Assembly (NCBI RefSeq): GCF_018623055.1
Contig: NZ_CP076019.1
Coordinates: forward strand, 1,488,001-1,552,000
DNA length: 64,000 bases
Source: Halorubrum sp. 2020YC2
GTDB lineage: Archaea; Halobacteriota; Halobacteria; Halobacteriales; Haloferacaceae
Direction: 5' to 3'
In this document: positions 17,822 through 25,900 of the stretch, one piece after another
Position numbering within the stretch: the stretch's first letter is position 1
How the letters are laid out: every line of letters begins with the position of its first letter
Notes under the pieces: model-generated
Told to the model about the DNA's origin: nothing
The model's database searches: none
What the model saw: only the letters and a program-made list of their open reading frames with translations
Made by a program: the position numbers and the translations under genes

Positions 17822-18532
17822 TCAAGAAAAGTTGTCAATCCCAGATTGAGAATTCGCTGAGGAATCAGTTAGACAGTACTCAGCCGCTTCATTAGGAGTG
17901 ACCGAGTCTTTTGAGCCACAGAGAGCAGCGGAGAAATTCTTGAGGTAAGTCCCTTTCAGACCTACTACTGTTGAGCCAAACTTTTTGCCTTCCTCGGTTC
18001 GTGCAGGTACAGAAATAGCCTGTTCGTATCTCTCTTCCATTCCTTCCTGATTAAACAGGACGACAGTCGTTTCTACCGGCGTGGAACTGAGAAGCCCGTT
18101 AAGATCGATCGTATCGTAATACTTCGCCCCGAGAGCGAGAAAGACGACATCAAAGCCCCCAGTATCAATCAGTTCTCTCAACCGCTGAGTAAGCTGAAAC
18201 CGTTCCTCCCGTTCCGCAATCTCCGCTTGGGACATCGAATTAAACGTGGCTTCGTACGGAGGCAGACGCTGGTCCTCGTTGACGAGTCCGAAGCCCGCAC
18301 TGACGAAGAATCGCTCCACACTGTGACCTTTTGTCGTAAGCGCATGGATTGCCTCCGTGATTCGGCGTTGCTGCTTACCGTCGTACAGGTCCTTCGCTCG
18401 AATCCCCTCGATACCTAAACTCTGTAGGAGGCTCTCCGCATCCTCGTTTTGTGTCTCTTCCTGATCTACAATAGGATGATCTGCTGGGTGAGACTTTGTC
18501 CCAGAGCACTGATCGATAATCAGGATCCGCAT
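17822..18532 (-). CDS. YaaA/DUF6884-like protein next to dpdA (possible DpdC role)
   Basis: A 236-residue protein. It begins 'MRILIIDQCSGTKSHPADHP' (the CSxxK-type start of YaaA/DUF6884 proteins), with 'GIRAKDLYDGKQQRRITEAI' and 'VSAGFGLVNEDQRLPPYEAT' as the conserved 'SAGFGL...PPYE' core. In bacterial Dpd islands a protein recalled to be of the YaaA/DUF328 type (DpdC) follows insertion of preQ0 and hydrates its nitrile to the amide in DNA. Here the gene abuts dpdA with no gap, which supports that role. The identity with DpdC is inference from fold and position, so no symbol is given. Confidence 0.65.
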   Translation of the reverse strand: MRILIIDQCSGTKSHPADHPIVDQEETQNEDAESLLQSLGIEGIRAKDLYDGKQQRRITEAIHALTTKGHSVERFFVSAGFGLVNEDQRLPPYEATFNSMSQAEIAEREERFQLTQRLRELIDTGGFDVVFLALGAKYYDTIDLNGLLSSTPVETTVVLFNQEGMEERYEQAISVPARTEEGKKFGSTVVGLKGTYLKNFSAALCGSKDSVTPNEAAEYCLTDSSANSQSGIDNFS

Positions 18533-20749
18533 TCAGAACTCCTCCAATTGGATCTGTACGTCTCTGCTCGGAGTAAAGTCAGATTCGTATCCCAGCCTCT
18601 GTAGGATCCGGTCCCGGACTCCTTGCGCCTTGTCCACGAACTCGACAGAATCGATATCAAACCGTGTCTCCCCTTCGGGATCGTAATAGAGGACTGTGTC
18701 GTAACGACCGGCCTTTCGTTCAAGTTCTTCTGAGATCCCGATAGGATCGAGAGAGATGCTTGTGGGTCCTGGTTCCGACCACTCATGAACACCATTTGCG
18801 TCAAGAACACCAATTTCCGCGACTGGGACATCATGTACTGCCTCCCAGAGATCTTCGTACCTGTCTGATAGATACTCTTCTACAGTATCTCGACCAAATA
18901 GAGAGCTATCGGCAGGCACAACAACCAGCATCTTCGGCAGATCGTGTTTGAATTTCTGATAGAACCGGTACGTGTTATGGAACCCACGGCGGCGATTTCG
19001 GTTGTTCCCCCGAAATATCGCAACCTCAATACCCAAATCCTCGCAGATCGGGCAATCACACCGATCCCATGGACGGGAACGAAGCGTCTCCCGGTACCCT
19101 TCAAGGAGATCTTCGTCATCGATCAGTTCTGATGTCGCGTAGCTCTCTAACACCGTCCAGATCTGTTTGAACGTCGCTACCTCGCCGGATTTCTCTTCGA
19201 GCGCTTCTACGCGATCGGCAGTTCGTGGGAACTCATCAACGACCTCACGAGCGATACTAATGATGTCTAGGTACTCGTCAAAGTCAGTCGGGTCGTCGGC
19301 GTCATCCGCACGCAGCAACTTTACGAGGCTCTTCCGGACATCATCACTGAAACTCGCCTGTAGTTCGTACCCATGATCGAAATCATCACGGAACTCGGAA
19401 GTGACCTCTCGGAGTAGTCTCGCATCGTATCTTTCATCGTGTCGGTGTTCCTCTAGGTAGTCAACGAGTGTATCAAGCACAAGGTCCGCTTCCGCGTACC
19501 AGCCACGTATCCGACTCGAAATAGAGTCTTCGTCGTCGAAAGCGCGTAACGCATGTAACACCTCTTGACCGAGCATCGACTTTTTGACGGCTATCTCAAG
19601 CGCGTCACCGGGTTTCGCGTACCGAACGCGGATGGCATCGAAACGCTCGTCAGGGTTTAAGTGATAATTGTTTCCGCCTGTCCACGCCGCTCGGAGCATA
19701 CTCGCACTGTCTATCGAAGACATCTGTGCCCGACCGATCGTCTCGAAGCCATCCGTCTTTGCGAATCCGAATACGTGGGTATCGATCCGAGTCTCGTGTT
19801 CTGACTCGAACTCTGTTATTCGGTGCCCTACCTCTGTGACAATTTCCTCTACCTGCTTGAGTTGACTCCCAGCAACACCACCGATGCCGACGTACTGATA
19901 CCCCATCTTCAAGACCTCATCGAGTGCCTCTCCGTATGTAGTCGGATTCCACCCCTGGAACGCAGCCATAAGGCGGAACGACCAGTCTCCGTTTTGGTAC
20001 AGATCTCCCATCTTCCGGGCGTTTTCCAGCGTCATCTCATATCGCTTCCACTTATCATCTTCGCGGTAGACTGCTCGATGATCCTCGTCCATCCGCTGAA
20101 GAATCTCGAGAGTGCTGCCCTCGAAGTCCTCTACAGTGAAGGGGTCAACAGCGTGGAGGTTACAAATCGAAGGTTCACGCTGGGAGACTATGTCGGGCCA
20201 TTCACTCGGCCACTCCTCGATCATAACATCGACTTTGTCTGTGAGTTGTGGTGGAAGATCACTCTCACCGAACTCGGAACGAAAAGCACGCTTGTCTAGG
20301 TAAAGACGCCCCTTCTCTTTACCCGACCCAAGGACGAGATGGTCGATAGTAACCCCGACATCGACATCCATTTTCTCGTAGAAATCCAGCATATTTGCGT
20401 TGCCGTAGGGCGGGAATGGGAGAGATTTGTAACCCCACGCACCGCAGTCACTAATCGTCGGCAGCCAGTTTGGAATGTTGAGTTGAGGATCATTGTAAAC
20501 TCCGTACTCTGTAATACGATCGAACTTTGTCTGGCTGCCTTCAGCCTGTTCACGTGAAACGAGTACACCATCGATTGGAGTCGATTCGTAATCAAAAATA
20601 TCCCAGATGAAGTGCCGTTCCCGCTTTGTCTTGTTCAACGCTGAGTGTTCGTCATGTATATAATCGTAATGGGCGTCGACCGCATCCTCCCATTCGGGAA
20701 CGTAGAACCTCATAGAGAGTTCACTAGCGTTGAGTTTGGCTAAACACAT
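18533..20749 (-). CDS. dpdA: DNA 7-deazaguanine transglycosylase DpdA
   Basis: DpdA exchanges guanine in DNA for preQ0. The 738-residue protein has a TGT-like barrel in its N-terminal half. 'TISDCGAWGYKSLPFPP' (near residue 97-113) corresponds to the TGT DSGGF loop. 'VDVGVTIDHLVLGSG' (near 130-144) and 'GYQYVGIGGVAGSQ' follow. The hallmark 'CDCPICEDLGIEVAIFRGNN' then 'RNRRRGFHNTY' (from ~563) gives the CxCxxC...H zinc site with the RGNNRNRRRGFHN signature that separates DpdA from tRNA enzymes. It is longer than bacterial DpdA, with an inserted helical region (about 370-550) and a C-terminal extension. Neighbours on the same strand are dpdK upstream and the DUF6884-like gene immediately downstream. 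Confidence 0.9.
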   Translation of the reverse strand: MCLAKLNASELSMRFYVPEWEDAVDAHYDYIHDEHSALNKTKRERHFIWDIFDYESTPIDGVLVSREQAEGSQTKFDRITEYGVYNDPQLNIPNWLPTISDCGAWGYKSLPFPPYGNANMLDFYEKMDVDVGVTIDHLVLGSGKEKGRLYLDKRAFRSEFGESDLPPQLTDKVDVMIEEWPSEWPDIVSQREPSICNLHAVDPFTVEDFEGSTLEILQRMDEDHRAVYREDDKWKRYEMTLENARKMGDLYQNGDWSFRLMAAFQGWNPTTYGEALDEVLKMGYQYVGIGGVAGSQLKQVEEIVTEVGHRITEFESEHETRIDTHVFGFAKTDGFETIGRAQMSSIDSASMLRAAWTGGNNYHLNPDERFDAIRVRYAKPGDALEIAVKKSMLGQEVLHALRAFDDEDSISSRIRGWYAEADLVLDTLVDYLEEHRHDERYDARLLREVTSEFRDDFDHGYELQASFSDDVRKSLVKLLRADDADDPTDFDEYLDIISIAREVVDEFPRTADRVEALEEKSGEVATFKQIWTVLESYATSELIDDEDLLEGYRETLRSRPWDRCDCPICEDLGIEVAIFRGNNRNRRRGFHNTYRFYQKFKHDLPKMLVVVPADSSLFGRDTVEEYLSDRYEDLWEAVHDVPVAEIGVLDANGVHEWSEPGPTSISLDPIGISEELERKAGRYDTVLYYDPEGETRFDIDSVEFVDKAQGVRDRILQRLGYESDFTPSRDVQIQLEEF

Positions 20750-20890
20750 TTAGATGTATCTCATCTACCCAGTCCACCATTAGTCGGATTTTCTGATACG
20801 GTATGTTGAAAGTGTGAACTGAATTCAGATGGGCAATATGACCCTTCCTCAATACTTGGTTGGCGGGGGTATCTGATTAGTGTCGTGTAA

Positions 20891-22852
20891 CTATGGTCGG
20901 TACACCTTGGGATAGAACTCGAAGTTCGTCTTCCCGGTATACACCGATTCATCAATTGAATCTGGTTCAGCTAAGTCCCAAATGAGGTCAAAGTAGTCCG
21001 CCGCAGTCTGAATTATCTCAGGATGTCTGGTGTGTAAACCGGCTTCCGGATTGTAGTAGAAGCTATTTTCCATAAGATTAGCACTCCCAACAAGCGCTGC
21101 GCCATTCTCTGGTGTACCAGCGATGAACACCTTTCCATGAATTCCCGTCTCAGATACGGATGAATCGCCCTCACTGTCAGGTTCACTCCGTTTGTGCTTT
21201 CGTAACTGTGTGTGATCTTTGTACTTCTTGTAGCGAGTATATGTCCGTAATTCAAGATTGCCGTGAGTATCCCCAATTCGAGTAAGAAATTCTTGTTTGA
21301 GGTTATTCCATCCACTGGGATCTGGGAGCCGAAATAGAAGTTGAATCTTGATCCCATTTTTAAGTAGTCGATGGAAGAGCGCAGTATATTCCTTAACAAT
21401 GAAATTGAGCCAAGGGGTCATGACTCTTAATCGAGGAGAAACAGATTCATCTTCGAGTGGCCGCGAACAGACTTCTCGCACCGCGTCTACAAATGTAACC
21501 GCATCATGGGGTTGATTCGTTCGCCACTCTTTGATCCGGTCAATTTCTTCCGAGAGGTGCGGACTTTCGCCGATATACTCTTCAATTTCGTAATTATCGG
21601 CGTGGTGAACGGGATCGAACATCGAGAAGACGAACTCAGTGGGCGCGGTGGTGATGTCGTCCAGTCGATCCATTGTTGATGCCAGAAGATCCGCACGTTG
21701 ATCTCTCCATAAATCGTTGAGTCGGCCACCCAGTTGGCGAGCGGCCGTGGAAATAGAGTTTGCGTGGTCCTGTTCATCCTCAACATAGCTTTCGTAAGCG
21801 GCTAGTGCATCAGAGGCTGTTGGTCCAGAATACGGCGTCTCAAATACAAGGAGATCTTCATCCAGCGACACCTGAAAACCTTTATCGCGCAAGTCTCGAT
21901 GGAGTCGGAATTTATCTGTAGTTGTCTCGTTATTAAGCAGCCAATCTACCGCGACAGGGAGTCCGTGGCGGCTTGCTACGGCACAGACCGCAGCTGACCG
22001 GTCGGAGAGGGGCCAACCAGGTGTATCATTTGGTGGCTCCGCCTGGCGGAGGCCTGTGGTTCTCTGAAGTCTTTCAACACGATCAGTCCACTTCCGTTCA
22101 GTCTTCATAAGTACCGCCTCCGCCTCGTCGGCGAACAGTTCGTTAATGAAAGCTTCAACCCGACCGTCACCGGCATACACCGGGAGACTTCCCTGTACAT
22201 TAGTCGGGCCACGATCCGGAACGTCAACATCGAACGCCTTCAGAAGAGGAGGAATGATGGTTTCGATATCCGTCACCCCGTGAGCCTCGCAGATCCGGGC
22301 GAGAATTGCCCAACAGGCTTCAGACTTGGTCAGGCTCCGACTTCCGTGTAGTGTTCGGACAACTTCCCGTGGGATCTCATAGCCATCCTTCGCTGCACGG
22401 AGCGCTCCGAGAGACCGGAGTAAATTAACTGCTTTCTCATCAGCGATCGACTGTACATCCCGCCGTGCCAACACCACTACACCCGTGTTTTTTGTTTCAT
22501 CATCGTACTCCTGAGCGGTCCGCAAAATCCGCATCTCCCCACCTTGGGCCTCGTAGGCTGCCCCGAGGACAAACTGCTGGGCAGTCTCCGGTGTCGCGTG
22601 CTGAGCTAGCAGCCGTATTTGAGATCCAAACCACTCGTCGATAATCGATTCGAGGGCGTCCGTGTACGTTTCCCAATCGACGGCGTGGTTAGTCACGTAC
22701 ACCGTGAGGTCGTAATAATGGCGTAGCGCTTCCCAAGCCGCGTCCGTATCGGTTATCGCCGCATTATTATAAAGCAGGATGCTCTCAGGAGAGACACCCC
22801 AGTAACGGCCAGCAGTGTGCTCCTCAAGAGAATCTGGGAGGTTAGTAGGCAT
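20891..22852 (-). CDS. dpdK: DpdK-like phospholipase D-fold protein with long N-terminal extension
   Basis: A 653-residue protein. The C-terminal third has a PLD active-site motif, 'HGKVFIAGTPENGAALVGSA' and 'NLMENSF' (near 571-597): H-x-K followed by G-S-x-N. Preceding it is the beta-strand pattern 'RVMTPWLNFIVKEYTALFHR', typical of PLD-fold nucleases. Only one HxK copy is visible, as in DpdK and in DrmC of DISARM, which would act as a dimer. The first ~430 residues are helical, have no motif I know, and are absent from the short bacterial DpdK as I recall it. It lies between dpdJ (67-base gap) and dpdA (141-base gap). Predicted role: nuclease of the restriction arm. Confidence 0.75.
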   Translation of the reverse strand: MPTNLPDSLEEHTAGRYWGVSPESILLYNNAAITDTDAAWEALRHYYDLTVYVTNHAVDWETYTDALESIIDEWFGSQIRLLAQHATPETAQQFVLGAAYEAQGGEMRILRTAQEYDDETKNTGVVVLARRDVQSIADEKAVNLLRSLGALRAAKDGYEIPREVVRTLHGSRSLTKSEACWAILARICEAHGVTDIETIIPPLLKAFDVDVPDRGPTNVQGSLPVYAGDGRVEAFINELFADEAEAVLMKTERKWTDRVERLQRTTGLRQAEPPNDTPGWPLSDRSAAVCAVASRHGLPVAVDWLLNNETTTDKFRLHRDLRDKGFQVSLDEDLLVFETPYSGPTASDALAAYESYVEDEQDHANSISTAARQLGGRLNDLWRDQRADLLASTMDRLDDITTAPTEFVFSMFDPVHHADNYEIEEYIGESPHLSEEIDRIKEWRTNQPHDAVTFVDAVREVCSRPLEDESVSPRLRVMTPWLNFIVKEYTALFHRLLKNGIKIQLLFRLPDPSGWNNLKQEFLTRIGDTHGNLELRTYTRYKKYKDHTQLRKHKRSEPDSEGDSSVSETGIHGKVFIAGTPENGAALVGSANLMENSFYYNPEAGLHTRHPEIIQTAADYFDLIWDLAEPDSIDESVYTGKTNFEFYPKVYRP

Positions 22853-22919
22853 ATGTGAGTGAAAGCGGAGAGATTCACTTGAAACCGAGGATCAGTTCGA
22901 CCGCGGTAGTGCGAACGAG

Positions 22920-25900
22920 TCAGTCGTCGGCGACGAGTTGGATGTCTTCAGGCGCAGCCGACAGGTCGTCGATGACAGCTAGCATGTCCTGCTTATTGAA
23001 CGTACGTTCGTCGTTCCGTTCATCACAGCCATACTGGTAGATACACTCGGGACAGCCAGCGGCGCAGGAACACTGGCTAATGTTCTCTTTCATCACTTCA
23101 AGAGCGTCATCAAGCTCGGGAAGCGTAGATTCCGAGCGGTCGAATAGTAGCTTCGTCACGCCGTTGCCACCGATAGTCCCCTCGAAAATGAACGCCTCGT
23201 TGTCGCCATCGCTGTACGATTCGTTGAGCTGCCGAATTTCGATCCCGCCGATGCGTTGGAGTGCCAAGCGGAAACCATGGACCAGCGTGTGTAGTGTGTC
23301 GGGAGAGACCCGTGGACTGACCGATTTTACGCGGATACCCTTGGTCTGGAACGTCCGCCCGACCATTACATCCTGTTGAGCGGACTGGTCATGTTGCGGA
23401 TCCCGGAGGCAGACCTGGTCCTTGTCGTTCTGCTGAACGACTACGCTATTACAGTGACTCTCCCGACAGAGTGTGAGCGGCTGGTCCCCCGGATCCTGAG
23501 TCCCACCGCTATAGGAAGTGGTGAATGAGTCAACGGTCTCGATAATTTCTAGGCTGCCATGCTCTAGAGTCACCAACGTATCTCCCGCTGCGGTTTTTAG
23601 TTCTAGGCGCTGCTGGGGGGCGAATTCCTCGACGACCGTCTCAATGTTAGCGTACGTGCTCTGAGGACTCGTGTGGTAGTCCGCCAGTGGATAAATCTCG
23701 TTCGCACGGGCGGGCTCAAACTGGCGGGCTTTGTCCGAGAGTTCGACTCGCTTGAGCGAGATCGGTTCGATTGTCCGGATGTCGTCCGTCTCGCCACACT
23801 CAGGACAGCCGCCCTGGCCTTCGTAGACACCTTCGAAACCGCAGTTCGCACAGATCAATTGCTTGTCTCCCAATCGCTTCTTTAGCTCTCGGGTTCCCTC
23901 GGTGTCTTCATGAACTCTGGTAGCAACGTACCCGCGCTTGCTCTTCAGACTGTACGCGTAGGGGTGCATCTCGCGTAACGCCATTGCTTCACCACGATCC
24001 CAGTTCGAATCCTCTGTCGCGCGTGTCTCACCACTCTGGGAGTCATATTCGTGCCGCGTGACGGAGACGCTGTTGCCAAACGCCCGCATCTGGGGAACAA
24101 ACGCGGACTGAGCGGAGCGCTGATGGACATCAGCGAGGTTAGCATCTTTATAATCTTTAAGTAAATCTTCGAGCGTCCGGAGCTGAGACCGAATACGGTC
24201 AAGGTCCCGCTCGGCATCCTGCGAATCATCTTCATCGCTATCGTCTTCCCAGCCCCAATCGTCGCTGCTATCCTCAACAATTTCTCGGGCCTTGGATTTC
24301 TCTTCTTCGAGCCGTCCAATTTCGTCCTCGATTCCGACCTTGTAATCGCGGGCGAAGGTTACCAACCGCTCATCGAACTGCTCGATCGCTTCGTCGATTA
24401 ACTCTCTGAACTCTGCTCGGGCGACACTGAGTTCTTCAGTACTCTCGCAGTTGGAGCAGCTCCCTCCGACGTTCGAATCGTACATGTGCCCGCACTGCCG
24501 ACAGTAGGCGTAATCCAGAAGATCTTCGAGCCATACACGGACTCCTTCATCTTGTGTGGCGATGGCTCCGAGGACGGCCATACACTTTCCGTCACTCACC
24601 TCCTGGATGTTTCGGTAGTAGATACTCGTGAAAATCTCAAATTCGTCGGGTGCCTGATCGCGGGGAGAATCCTTCTTATATCGGTTCCACTCGCTCGGGT
24701 CAGGTGCCTTGATTTTTGTCCCCTCAATCTGATCCAATTTCTCCCAAGGAACGGCGTAGTAAGCGGCAATATAGTCCATAATTGCCCACGTGAGCGCGGA
24801 CTTGAGGACGTGCTCATTGTGCGGGTTCAGTGGGATCGGTTTCTCCTCGGACTCGATGAGTTCGTCTGGACGTTTATGATAGTAGAAATCGATGGGGTTG
24901 CGCTTGCTGATCGTCGTCACCAACGACTTGCCGCTGGAGCGGCCCGCCCGGCCGATTCGCTGTAGGTACGCGTTCGTGTTCGGAGGGGTACCTAACAAGA
25001 GCAGACTGTTCAGATCGCCGATGTCGATACCGATCTCCATCGCTGGCCCCGTTGAGAGGAAATTCGGCGTGGCGTTACGCTTGAACTCATGCTCGATGCG
25101 ACGCCGCTCATCTGCTGGTAAGTCCCCTTTGTATACCTGACTGAGCAGCATCCGGGTATCAGTGCCGGTTGCCCAGTAGGCCGTCCGCGTGAAATGCGGC
25201 GAAGAGAGGTCAGCACGATCTTCGTAGGAGTCTGTAAAGTCAATAGATTGACTGTAATCTTTCTCAGACGTAACCTCAGCCCTTAGATCACTGATGAACT
25301 CATCGACTTCGTGTAGATAACGGATTGGTTGATCATCATCCACATACCGAACTTCGACCGTCTCCGGAGTAAACGAAACGCGATCACTCTGGTCCTCGAT
25401 CCTGATGATCCCCCGCTCCTCCAGTTCGCTAATCGTCTCTGTTGGGCTGTCAATCCCCTCGTTGTCACGGAGAGATTCGATGAGTTGTTCCTGATCTCGG
25501 CGGTTCCCATCGAGGAGTTCTTGACAGACGGCTTGTTCTGCTGGCGTCTCCGGGCGATCGACAAGCCCGACGTTCAGGAGACCGTCGCTAACGAGTCGGC
25601 CGTATTCGCGGCCAAAGTCTCCATTGAACAGACGATAACTTCCGCCGATAAGCTGACCGGTGATCGTGTGACGCCACTCGATATACCCGATGATATCGTT
25701 GATTATGTCTTCCTTGTTATCGAACTCGTCCCAGTAGTCGCGTGCCCGCTGAGTCGTCTCGTTAATGACTTCTTCTAGTGTCGCCCGTCGCTCATCAGCC
25801 ATGTACGACAGCAGCACCTGCTGGATGAATAGCAACCGCTCGGGTTCGTCGAAGTCGTTGGCAAGCCGTTCCATATCCCGGTAGGAATCGGCAAAAGACA

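Noticed and set aside
20761-20955. Small minus-strand frame between dpdK and dpdA
   Set aside because: Poor codon use and composition; partly overlaps the 3' end of dpdK in another frame.
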